Source of the DNA: Takashimella koratensis
Lineage: Eukaryota; Basidiomycota; Tremellomycetes; Trichosporonales; Tetragoniomycetaceae
DNA: 51,843 nucleotides
Direction of reading: 5' to 3'
NCBI GenBank assembly: GCA_003116875.1
Contig: BCKT01000010.1
Location: forward strand, 906,943-958,785
Shown here: positions 12,431 through 22,900 of the stretch, piece after piece
Position numbering within the stretch: the first letter of the stretch is position 1
How the letters are laid out: every line of letters begins with the position of its first letter
The notes under the pieces: model-generated
The model's database searches: none
Told to the model about the DNA's origin: nothing
The model's input: only the letters and a program-made list of their open reading frames with translations
Program-made: the position numbers and the translations under genes

Positions 12431-13202
12431 ATGACCCAGGACGGACACTGCTTACGACTGCTCTGCTTCTTTTCTCAACTTTTCTCTCTTGTGACTGTCT
12501 AACGCCCCATCTGTCTTCCCTGTCATCGTACCACATCAAAACTTCTTTGTTCACAACGCATACACTAGCATGTCGTCTCGACCGCTGAGAGTGAGAGAAA
12601 GCGCAAAAACATACAGATACACATACATTAAAACCCATCTAGCTTTCTCTCGCTCTCTTCTCAAGTGGTTGGGTCGTCCTTTCCCATCTTCATATCAACC
12701 CTTTTGACCTAGGTCGTTACCTTTTCTCCTCTTCTTTCTTCGTTCTTCTCTCTTGTTTACCTGCGGGCTTGTGTATAGCATATACCTGATTTCTATCCTG
12801 TCTTCTCTTCAACTATCTTTCTACCCAACCGGTGTCTACTCGTCGTCGACGTGACCCGGTCCCACTCTCGTTTTTCCCCAACCCACGTATTTACCTACGC
12901 GCGAGGGTTATTAATGCATTGCCCCCACCGTTGTTTGTTTCAACCAGTGGAGACAGAGGTGTTTTGGACTTGTCCAACTGACCCACTGACCAACTCACTG
13001 CCTCGACTGACCTGACTGCAAAGTGACCATCGGCGTTTAGCGGGACTGTCGGGCCCGGCTTCGGCCGATGCGAGCTGGTCAATAGTCCATGACACCTCGG
13101 TTTCTCTCCGGCCACGAGATCACGGACTCTGTCCCGTGCGAACCACCTGTGATATCTCGTAATTATAGAACACCCCTCCACCTCGACTACCGCTACCTCG
13201 TG
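12431..13202. other. Intergenic region, glyoxal oxidase 3' end to methyltransferase promoter
   Basis: Mixed composition with CT-rich patches around 12640-12830. No credible gene or RNA was seen. It should contain the oxidase 3' UTR and the upstream control region of the methyltransferase. Confidence 0.45.
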
Positions 13203-13212
13203 TATATATATA
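13203..13212 (+). promoter_or_regulatory. TATA-like element upstream of methyltransferase
   Basis: The ten bases TATATATATA lie 46 bases before the first in-frame ATG (13258) and 154 bases before the second (13366). Its position bears on which start is used: a transcript starting well downstream of the element would favour the shorter protein. Confidence 0.4.
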
Positions 13213-13257
13213 CCAAGCTCAACGAGCCTCCCCTCTTCCTTGTTCTCAGAGCTGCCG

Positions 13258-14693
13258 ATGATCTACCCCCGCTCGCTGCTCACATACGCCTCGACGTCAC
13301 TTCGACAGTTCCAGTTCCGAACAGTCCAAACTCAGAAACAAACGAGGACACAGACGATTGGCGCGATGGCTGAGATTCACAAGATTGCGGCCTCGGGTTT
13401 TGCAGAGGGCACCAACGATCTTGTAAGTTCAGCCTCACAGCCTCGACTCGAGAACGGTGTCTGTGCTCCATCTCGTGGCTTGTGTACAATCTGGATCCTG
13501 CTGGTTTTCTCCTACCTTTGCAAGGGCGTTCCCGTGTCTTTTCGTCCCGATCACGGTTGACATTCTGCGCCCTACCTTTATCTCCCCTGATCGTCCCTTC
13601 CCCTTCCCCTTCCTCGTTCCACTCCCTCCCTTGCCCGCACATCCCTCCTTCGCTTGACCTCAACTGACAACACACACACTCAGTACGACCGCGCCCGACC
13701 ATCTTACCCCTCTTCCGCCCTTTCCTACATCCACTCCGCCCTCCCTTCTTCCAAACCCCTGACCATCCTCGAACCCGGTTCCGGCACCGGTATCTTCTCT
13801 CGTCTCCTTCTCTCTCCTCCTACGGGCTACCCGGAGTTCTCCATCTCCAAGTTGGTCGGCATCGAGCCGTCCTCGGGGATGCGGAACGCCTGGCAGCGTG
13901 GACTGGAGAAGATCAAGCCTACAGCTCAGGAGGGTAAAGCCCTACTCAGTGTTAGCGTTGATGGGAGTTTTGATGATTTCTCGAAAGCCGCTGAAGAGGC
14001 TGGAGTGAAAGAGGGTGAAGCGGACGCGGTGATTATTGCTCAGGCATGGCACTGGTGTCCTGGCCACGAATCGGCCCTCGTAAGTTCGCAGCGTCAGGTC
14101 TAAATCTTGACCTCATGAAGGGCACCAAAACGGTTCCTGCTTCCTTTCGCTAACAATGACCACCTCAGCGTGAGATTGGCAAGTACCTCTCCCCCGGATC
14201 CCCTCTCATCCTCGTGTGGAACCTCGAACCTCGAGTAGACGACCTACACGGCGCCCTCTTCGACCTCTGGCACCCATACGACCAAGATTCCCCGCAATAC
14301 TACACTAGTCGATGGCGAGCCATGTTCGATACCCCAGCCTACAGTGAACTGTTCCAGCCCGTCGAGGAAGATCACTTTCAATGGACAATGCCAGCTGATG
14401 AAGATTGGGTCGTGAATCGTACATTCTCAAAGAGTTTCTTGACAAAAGCAAATTTCCCAGATCAAGGGAAAAGAGAGAAGTTGGAACAGGAATTGAGGGA
14501 GGTTATTAGGAAGAGTAAAGATAAGAAGTGGATAGATGAAAAAGTGAGTGAAGATACAAAGCGATAAGGATTAGGTTAAGGGATCGGTGGTGCAGGTAGG
14601 CAGGCACATAGGTCGACAGGTGCTGACTAGTTACAGGCTGGCATCTTCGAGTTTAAGCACGATACCGACGTCTTTGTCATCCGTAAGAAATAG
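13258..14693 (+). CDS. Class I SAM-dependent methyltransferase, possible dual start
   Basis: A Rossmann-fold methyltransferase of the small-molecule type (trans-aconitate methyltransferase/Crg1-like). Motif I reads ILEPGSGTGIFSRLL, followed by VGIEPSSGM (SAM ribose site), a second acidic strand at ADAVIIAQAWHW, and the family's YDRARPSYP start of the domain. Exons are 13258-13422, 13684-14079, 14169-14543 and 14637-14693, ending HDTDVFVIRKK. From the second ATG (13366, MAEIHKIAASGF) the protein has 294 residues, the usual length. From the first ATG it gains 36 residues, MIYPRSLLTYASTSLRQ and onward, basic and Ser/Thr-rich with no acidic residue, as in mitochondrial presequences. I list the longer form; the shorter is equally possible. 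Substrate unknown. Confidence 0.85.
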
Positions 14694-15749
14694 CTCCTTC
14701 CATCGTTGATACCTGACCCCTCCCACTCTTTCCACCCTATCCACCCTATCCCACTGTCTCGCTATCTCGTTGTTTCATTGTCTCGTCTCGTTGTCTCGCT
14801 GGCCGACTGTCCCATTCTCGTACCCTTGCCTTGCTCTTGATGCACCTTGTCACATCGTCACATGAATAGGAGAGAAAATAATAAATCAAAAACAAAAATA
14901 AAAGTTGAATTTCGTCGATTGATGAAGACGCGCCACGACGACGACGACGACGACGACGACGGCGGGGTTCAACGACGATGACGAGACGTAGGCTCACTGA
15001 CCAAATGAATTTTGAGGGCCCAGAGGGGTGCGAGTCTAAATACTATTTCACAACGGGGGGACGAGGGAGATCATGATGGAGAGCCAAGGTGGGGTTCGAT
15101 GGTCGATGAGGACGAAATGACGGGGACGAGGAACGACGACCAAGGGATATAGCGACGTAACCTTCTTCTTCTCTTCTTCTTCTTCTTTCTACATATGTAG
15201 GGGACACCCAACCCCATCCTCTCGGTCGTCACATACCCTACACCCACAATCGAGCTCACCACTCGTCACTTCGGGACTTCCTATCCTCTCACCTCAACAC
15301 CTCCCTACTCATCTCACTCTCAATCTCGTCCCAATCTTCCACATCTCCGTTTCCCTCCGTATTTCTTCTTCTCATCTTGTTGCTTCGTCTCCTGCCTTTC
15401 TCTCGATACCGGAACCTCAGCCAACGCCTTATGAACAATGCCGATGTAAGAAAAATTGATGATTCGATGCCGGGTGGGGTTGAGAGCGATATGAGGGTTG
15501 GAGAGGTGTGCGAGAGACGGCTGAGGGATGACGGGATGATAAGAGCTTTGACGAAGGAGGTCGAACGAGGTCGAAGGAGGACGGACATAGGGGAGGAGGA
15601 ACTCGGACGGGTCCGGATAAAGGTTTAATGCACAGCTCTGGATTCCCTGTTTCACAATAATCACCCACCCCTTCAGTCTCCATCCTCTCTTCGCCCACAT
15701 CTCCTATCCCCATCCCTCAAAACCACATCCTAAACCCTATCTCACCCGC
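14694..15749. other. Convergent intergenic region
   Basis: This 1,056-base stretch lies between two 3' ends (methyltransferase + and DUF2433 gene -). It contains a TCTCG-rich patch near 14755-14810, an ACG triplet run and CTT runs near 15165-15190. No frame resembles a known protein; the Arg-rich frame across the triplet run is a repeat shadow. Confidence 0.45.
14935..14961 (+). repeat. (ACG)n microsatellite, about 9 copies
   Basis: Nine tandem ACG triplets in the convergent intergenic region. No link to a gene is visible. Confidence 0.8.
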
Positions 15750-18700
15750 TCACTTATCCTCCTTCTTCCCCTCTTTCCCTTCCTTACCCTCCCTCGCCCC
15801 TCCCTCCTTCCCATCCCTGTTCTCCTTCCCATCCCTCATCGTCGTGGACCCGCTCACCGACCCGCCTCTTCCACCTGCGCTACCCCCTCCGCTCCCGCCT
15901 CTTCCACCTCGGATCCCGCGTCCGCGTCCGCCACGCCCAAAGTCGCCGCGCGGAGGAGGCGGGTTGCTCACTTCGACCGTGATGGGAGTGTCGCGGATCG
16001 ACTAAGGCGAGGGCATCAGTAAATCCCAGTACACAAGAGACCGACATGGGCCGACAGATGGGAGAGTAAGAGTGAAAGAATGGAACACAACTCACCCCAG
16101 AGGAGTGCGCGCCCAGAGCAGCTTGCATGTCCACCTCGGACCCGAAATCGACATATGCAAAGTTCTTCTGTACCTTCTTGAACATGTCATAGACGAGCTT
16201 GACGTTGACAATCTGTTCTTGAGTCAGCGAATGCCTCAACCTCGACCACATGTGGCTCCTTCGCCCATTCATCGCCGCTATGTTGCCTCCCCATCCTTGT
16301 CGCCTCCCTCTTCTCCACACTCACCTTGGACGCATCAGTGCCGAAGAACGCCTTGATCTCGTCCTCAGTCGTAGGGATTGGCAAGCCCTTGATGTACAGC
16401 GACACTCGACGCGGCGAAGTTGGTATCGAGATCTCCGACTCTTCCTTGTCCGCGTCGTTTGCCGCCACAGCAGCCACCGCACTCCCGTTACTGTGGCCGT
16501 TCCCATTGACCACTGCCGAGCCATTCACCGCTCCGTCCTTCTTCTGCTCAGCTGAGGTAGCCTTGACATCGGTAGCCGCCGGGGTACGCGTAGGCTTCGG
16601 CGGGACAGCGTTCCGGTCCTTGGATGGCTGAGGGGTGTGTTTACCTCCTTCTGCCGATGGCGAAGGGACGGGTTTCGCATCCAGCCTCTCCTTGTCCTTG
16701 CTGGGCCCCGCGGTGCCTCCGATAGGCTGGCCGCCCAGCGCACCAGGACCGCGCGGAGGTCGGACAGGCTGCGCGAGAGGTCGTGCAGCAGGAGCTGTCG
16801 GCGGGGCGGGCCCAGCCGATCCACCCTGGGATATGGGCGTCGCGGGCTTGGCAGGGATCGCAGCTTTCACACCAGGCGGCGGCGTTGGTTTGGCTCCTGT
16901 CATCGCCGGACGAACAGCGGGCGCGGAAGGGATGATCGGTCGAATAGGAGGTTTCGACTCCACGCCGCCGGCAGTAGGAGCAGCTGCGGACGGCGCACGG
17001 GTAGAAGGGAGGGGCACCGGGGTGGTCGACACGGGTTGAGAAGGCATTGAGGGTGGGGAGATGCCGTTGCTCGTACGATGAGCAAAGTTGAGACCTGAGT
17101 CCGGTTAGCATTCTGACTCAGAGAGGGGTTGGGCCACGCAACTCACCCTGACTCTTCATCTCCGCCGAGATACGCGCGTCGGTGATGGACAAGAGGAGGT
17201 GGCCGTTGGAAGCGTCACTGAATGATCAGTTCCTGCTTTCGCGCTCTAGGAGTCGTTGATCGAGCACTCACGTCAGCACAAAGTTCCACGTGCTTGTCCA
17301 CGAGTCGTCGACAGTGCTTGGGATCCGCTGCGTCACCGCAAGCGCCTTTTTGAACAAGATCTGTTGTTGCTCGCTGAACACAGTGTCAGCTTCGGCGGTC
17401 TCGATGTTAAGAATTAGTACCCACTTCATGCTCGCGTCCACGCGGTCCTTGGCGAGATCGTACACGCTCGCAAAGTTCTCCCGAGCCTGAACGAGCTTTT
17501 GGCGGTACGCATCAAAGCTCTCGTGAACGGCGAAATCGTTGTACGACGCTGGGTACCGGACTGAACGATAGTGTCAGCCAAGCCAACTAGTCTTTCTATG
17601 TTGGTAGGATGAGCTTACAATGAAGACCGCCAGAGATGGTGAGGTCGATTTTGAGGGTCAGCGCGAGTTGAGTGAGAAGGCCGAGACGGCTGAGAGCGGC
17701 CGAAGTGATCAGGAGCCGAGTTTCGGATGGGTCGTACACCTGAGAAGGTCAGTCAATCACGCAAGTCTGCTAAGATCCTTGCACTCACCTTGGAGGCGGT
17801 ATCCACGAGCTCTCCGATCTGCAACGCTGTGGTCCACATGGTTCCCTGACCCCCTGCGATTGACGCAAAGCCCTCTCCCGTGTCAACTGTGACCGTCAGC
17901 TACAGCTCATCCCTCGAAGTTAGAGCAAGACTCCACGTACACAATTTGTGATGAGCGAGCGCTCCGCCCAATCCATGCATACGAAGCTTGATCCCCGCGA
18001 CTTCGAGAAGTGGGGCCGACGCCTCGTCGATGATGTGAAGATTCTTCACATCGTACTCTCCCGTCCTGAGCTTCTCAATGATGCGCACGTCCTCGATCAA
18101 CCCCCACACGGTGAAGACGGGGACGGAGAAGGTGATGGCGCCCGAAATGAGGTGAGGGAGCTGGGAGAGTGGGAAGTGGATCGAGGAAGAGTTGAGCTGG
18201 GAAATGAGAGCTTCTCGGCCAGCCTGCTGAGGAATGGCGAGCAGCTGCTTGCGGGTCATCTCGGGCAGAAGGGGGGAGTATTGAAGCAGGTGACGGAGGA
18301 TCCTGGAGAGGTTGTGAGCTCAGGCCATTACAAAAACAAGGTAATGAGCTCACTTGTCTGCCATGCGGCCGAGACTGTCTTGGTCGAGAAAGCCAAAGTC
18401 GCCAGTGTGGATGACGGCAGTCGCCTCATGCTCTCTGATGAGCCTGTTGAGCTCGTGGACTGCGAGGTGCATGCATGGTCAGTGCTGTTCCTCATCGCTA
18501 AGCACACAACTGTGTAGACCCAAACCGAGATGGGGTGTGAGGGACCCCGAAGTGCCCGTCGAGGCGGGGAGGGAGGAAAGGATGAAAGGAACAACACCTC
18601 TCTTGTGGCCCGAGCGAACACTCGAGCTCACACCATCCTCGGTGGCAAGAACGAGAACGATGAATGAACAACAAAAGACGACCGGTACTCACAGTCACCT

Positions 18701-18810
18701 CTGATATCAGCGACACAGAGGATCCTCGCGGTGTTGCCTACCACAACGACGCGAGACGAGTGCCTGTTCGTCCCGCTCGAGGCGGCGCCGTTCGTCACGC
18801 TCGCAGCCAT
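15750..18810 (-). CDS. DUF2433 phosphoesterase-like protein fused to an RRM and RGG tail
   Basis: The N-terminal half has a calcineurin-like phosphoesterase core as in fungal DUF2433 proteins: [12 protein letters not shown], then [27 protein letters not shown] and the His-rich [14 protein letters not shown], followed by helical segments ([33 protein letters not shown]). A long Pro/Ala-rich linker follows (from [19 protein letters not shown]). It leads to an RRM with RNP2-like LYIKGLP and RNP1-like KNFAYVDF, then [21 protein letters not shown] and a Gly/Arg tail ending in a Lys/Glu-rich stretch. The start at 18810 ([12 protein letters not shown]) is clear; exon 1 joins ADIRGD to [12 protein letters not shown] through a GTGAGT donor. 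The likely role is an RNA-binding cytoplasmic protein. Whether the phosphoesterase part is catalytic is unknown, since the usual DxH metal motif reads DIRG. Family name from memory of fungal proteins. Confidence 0.8.
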
Positions 18811-19204
18811 GATGAGTGGTGAAGAAGTGAAGAGGTGAGGAAAAGGGAAGGGAAGGAGGGAAAGGTGTGTCCGGGGATTTTTCAAGGTAGTTTTCCTTGC
18901 CTCGAGCTGGGCTGGACGGCGGTATGCAGCGAAGCAGGTGGGGGTGAAGGCTGTTTCAGAGGAGTGGGAGGGGGATGGACGAGGTGCTGAGACGTAGGAA
19001 GGGGTGGGGAATGGGTGAGTCGGGGTTGAGAGGTATCGAGGAGAAGAGAGGTGAGGAGACGACGAGGACAAGCAAGAGTCGAAACAGTCAAATTTGCTAT
19101 TTTGCATATCAGCAAGCACTATTTATGCTAGCTGTCACACCCGCTTGGAGATGGATTGCCGGTGACCCGGTTGCGGGGGATGGGGGAGAGAGACGACGTG
19201 TGGG

Positions 19205-19268
19205 AGGGTAGGAGGGTAGGAGGGTAGGAGGGTAGGAGGGTAGGAGGGTAGGAGGGTAGGAGGGTAGG
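19205..19268 (+). repeat. 8-bp minisatellite (AGGGTAGG)x8
   Basis: Eight uninterrupted copies of AGGGTAGG run across 64 bases, with G-rich flanks on both sides. The runs of GGG and GG could form a G-quadruplex on the plus strand. It sits about 395 bases upstream of the DUF2433 start codon, on the template strand of that gene. Confidence 0.9.
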
Positions 19269-19685
19269 AGGGAGCGGGGTAGGGGAGGAGGGAAGAGAGC
19301 GGGTCGGGAAAGGGTTGGAGGAAGAGAATACGAGGAGGAGAAGCGAGGAAGAGGCGAGATAAACAGTGTGACCCAGGATCTGACTGCTCGTCAACTTGTG
19401 GCTAAGGGAGAGGGAGAGAATAGAATGCAGTGATGTCCCCTGCTTCTCTCGATAACAACGTTTCACCGACTCGTCAGTCGTATCGTCTTCTGTGGACATG
19501 TATGCACCTTATACTACCCGCTCCAGCATTGACCTTGGCCCTAGCGAGTCCTTTTTGGCGCCCTCGTCGTGATCTCGTGAGAGACCACTACAACGCCATC
19601 CACCTGAATGGATGGAGGCAGGGACGAGATGGATCATTGTTGCCTAACTGTGAACCACGAGCTGACTGGCAGTTCGGGAGCTGAA

Positions 19686-19722
19686 AAGTCCCGTAGCGTG
19701 GGGGAGGATCGCTACGGGACTT
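19686..19722. repeat. Perfect 13-bp inverted repeat with 11-nt loop
   Basis: The left arm AAGTCCCGTAGCG (19686-19698) is matched base for base by CGCTACGGGACTT (19710-19722), separated by 11 G-rich bases. It lies 264 bases beyond the nucleoporin stop codon. It could be a 3' UTR stem-loop, a terminator-like fold, a palindromic protein site or a remnant of a small element; no flanking target duplication was seen. Confidence 0.75.
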
Positions 19723-19985
19723 CTAGCCAGAGGCGTGGGGGAAGATACCAGGAGACAGGCGGGAGGGGTAGTCAGAGAAGCGATAGAAACAAGACCATGA
19801 GTGGATAATTAGACAAGGATACATGAGACATGTCAAGTCTTCTCCTCGTTTCTGTCTGCTTTCGATTTCTTTCCGATCGAGAGACATTCTTCCTTCTTCT
19901 CCATCTTTACCAACTTCACCATTATCGTCATCATCTTCAACCGCATCCACAACTCCGATTTCATACTCGTCCTATCTTCTCTTTC

Positions 19986-22900
19986 TCATCGCTTCCTCGG
20001 CCCGCCTTCGTCATCCATCATCCTCTTCCCTCCATCTGTCGTAAACCCCGTTGAACTTGCTGAATCAGAAGTATTCCCTCCCCCTCCACTAGCGGTGTTC
20101 ATCGAGATATCCGAGGTATTCCCTGAGACTCCTCTATTCCTCAACGGTTTAATCGTGCGTCCTCCCATCCCTCCCAGCCCACCGAACCCTCCGGAAGTCG
20201 CGGAGGGTGTTGCGCCGAGTGAGAACCCGCCGAAATCGGTGTTGGAGCCACTCGCACCGCCGCCGCCGAAGCTGAATGAAGGCGCAGAAGGGGTGGATAC
20301 GGGCGTCGAGGAGCCCAATGAGAAAGTGGGGGTGGCAGCGGATGTAGGGGCAGACGGGGCGGCAGCAGGAGGTGCAGCGGAGAAGGAGAATGAAGGTGGG
20401 TTGGCGCCCGCTGGTTGTGATTGAGACGCCGGTGCGCCAAAGGAGAACGTAGAAGCAGGCGGGGTAGTCGTACCCTGTATCGGGGGAGCAGCGGGTTTCG
20501 TAGCGCCAAATGAGAACGTAGACGATGAGGGCTGCTGCGTGCTCGTCGTCGCTGGGGCACCGAACGTGAATGTCGATGACGTCGGACCGGCAGACGGAGG
20601 GGGCACGGTCGAAGCTGTACCTGGAGTGGCAGGAGTTGGCGGCGTTGACACCTGGCCAAAAGTGAATGGCTTGGGGTCAGAGCTACCCGACGTTGAAGCG
20701 GGCTGAGCGGTGGACCCAAATGAGAACGGGGAAGAAGTTGCCGCTGGCGCCGATGTGCCAGGTGCTGAGGCCGTTGATGCGGCCCCGAACGAGAAGGCTG
20801 GTGGGGTCGAAGCCGTGGCCGTCGGGGCTGGGTGGGAGCTCTGAGTTCCTGGCGCGCTGGATCCGAAAGAGAACGCAGGGGTCGAGCTCGAGCTAGCCGT
20901 GGGTGCAGGGGCGGGTGTCGGAGCAGCGGGGGTAATGGTTGGCGAGCCAAAGCTGAACGAACCGGGTTTGGTGGGCTCAGATGTGATTGGAGCAGGCGAC
21001 GACGAGCCACCGAGGTTGAACGAGAACTTGGCTGGAGCAGGCTGAGGCGCAGCACTAGGAGCTTCTGTCGTTGTAGCTGGTGCCGATGCCGAAGTCGATT
21101 GTCCAAACGAGAAGGGCGCGGGAGCGGCCGCTGACGCCTGCGACGGAGGAGGCGATGGTTTCGCGCTGGAGCCAAACGAGAACGTAGAGGTAGTCGTGGG
21201 CGCAGTCGTTGGCTGATTTTTGTTCTCCGTAGCGTCGGAAGGGACGGGCGTACCAAAACTGAAAGCCGGTTTCGATGTGGTCGGTGGAGTCGAGGGTTTC
21301 GTCTCCGCTGCAGGAGCGCCAAAGGAGAACGCAGGAGCCGGCTTGGCGTCGCTCGGTTCGTTGGTCTTGGGCGCAGAGGTCGAGTCAGCCGCAGCGGCAG
21401 GTGCAGGCGTTGGCGTAGGCGACGATGTCCCGAATGAGAACGTTGATGCCGAAGCAGGCTTGGAGGCGGTAGCGGCTGGCGGTGTCGAGCCCGATGGAGC
21501 GGCACCAAAGCTGAATGCGGTTTTCGTGGCAGGCTCGGTGGCTGCGTCCTTGGTCTTCGAGTTTGTTGATTCAGCAGGCGCAGCAGTGGTCTTCAGACCG
21601 AAACTGAAAGTGGGCTTGTCTGTGCTCGTGCTGGAAGGAACAGGGGGAAGAGGCGCGATCGATGAGCCGGTAACTGGTGGTGTTGTCGCTGGTGTCGCTG
21701 CTGCTGCTGGGGTAGACGATCCAAAGTTGAACGCAGGGCCTGCCGTCGCTGTCGCCGTCGCCGTCGCCGTCGCTGGAGTTTGCTCTGCGACCTGCCCATC
21801 GCTTTGACCCAGCTTGCTTGGGGTCCCGGGGGCGCTCAATTCCCCGGCAGCCGCTGCCTTTTTAATCCTCGCCATGACCTCTTCCTCCCTCTGCGCCCTA
21901 CCAGCCGATGACAACTGTCTCCTCGGCACGCTCCCAGTCTGATTGGCCGTGGCTGCAATTGAGCGCTGCGGGGTCCACCTTGACCCGCCTCCGCCGCTGA
22001 GCAGTCCGCGATCGATCGAGGCAACGCTGGAGGAGCGCGAAAGCACCGAGTCGGACATTGCGGGCGAGTCGAGGATCGATCGGCGCAAGGGTGTGAAGTT
22101 CCGACTCGAAGATCGCAGCGACGCAAGTGAGGACATGGGTCGTAATGGTGTCAGCGCACCACCAAACCCACCGCCACTACCACCGTTGGTCGTACTGCCT
22201 TCGGCTGCGGACTTTTCCCTCTCTTTCTCTTCCTTCTTTTCCCGCTCTTTCTCCTGCCACGACAGCCTGAGCTCTGCCTTGGCCTTGTCGTACTCGTCGA
22301 CGGTGAGCCAGCGCTCGACGTAGACGTCGATATCGACGCGAGCGTCGGGGTGGTCCGAATCGATGGGCATGTTGTATTTCCGGCGAGGCTCACGGACGAT
22401 CGCGAGGCGGTACATCTCCCCGCTCGGGGTACGGTGCCACCTGACTCCTGCGGGATCGGACCAGCCTGAGCCCGGGCCGGAGGACGAGGAACCAGATGCG
22501 TCGCCTGGAGGAGGCGGGAAGGGGAGAGGAGGGAGGTGCGCTTGGCCACCTGGGGAAGAGAAGGGCCGAGCAGCGAGCGATGGGACACGTGAGATCGGGA
22601 CGGACCGAGATGGAGCAGGGAGCCGGGGTTGAGGTCGAGATCGGATTCGTCGCGCAGGCTCGTCTTCCATCGGACTCGAGTCGGCTTCCATCTCATCCTC
22701 GTCCTCACCCTCGTCAAAGTCCATATCGTCATCGTACAACCCCTCGTCGCCACGGCGGATGAACGCGCGGCGCCGCTTCCCGTCTCCCCGAGTCGTGTCC
22801 GCAACACTCTCGAGATCTTCGATATCGCGTTTCCTCCGACCCAACGAAAGCTCGTTGCGTCTGTCTCCCCGTCTGCCCCTACTCTCTACCTCGACATCCA

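Larger units (their letters stand above)
18811..19985. other. Intergenic region with minisatellite and perfect hairpin
   Basis: 1,175 bases separate the nucleoporin 3' end from the DUF2433 start; both genes are on the minus strand. It should hold the promoter of the DUF2433 gene and the nucleoporin 3' UTR. Two structured elements (an 8-base tandem repeat and an inverted repeat) are listed separately. No credible coding frame was found. Confidence 0.5.

Noticed and set aside
14746..14997. A short minus-strand frame with a poly-Arg run
   Set aside because: The Arg run is the ACG triplet repeat read on the other strand; nothing else supports a gene.
16187..17047. A single 286-codon protein of its own
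   Set aside because: It is an internal part of the DUF2433-RRM gene (linker and first half of the RRM), and the splice sites on both sides continue the protein.
19205..19268. Telomere-like repeat
   Set aside because: The unit AGGGTAGG differs from TTAGGG-type fungal telomere repeats, is short and lies between ordinary genes.
20141..21508. A 455-codon minus-strand frame rich in Arg, Leu and Pro
   Set aside because: It is the shifted frame of the FSFG-repeat region of the nucleoporin; Arg/Pro composition is what the GC-rich repeat codons give out of frame.
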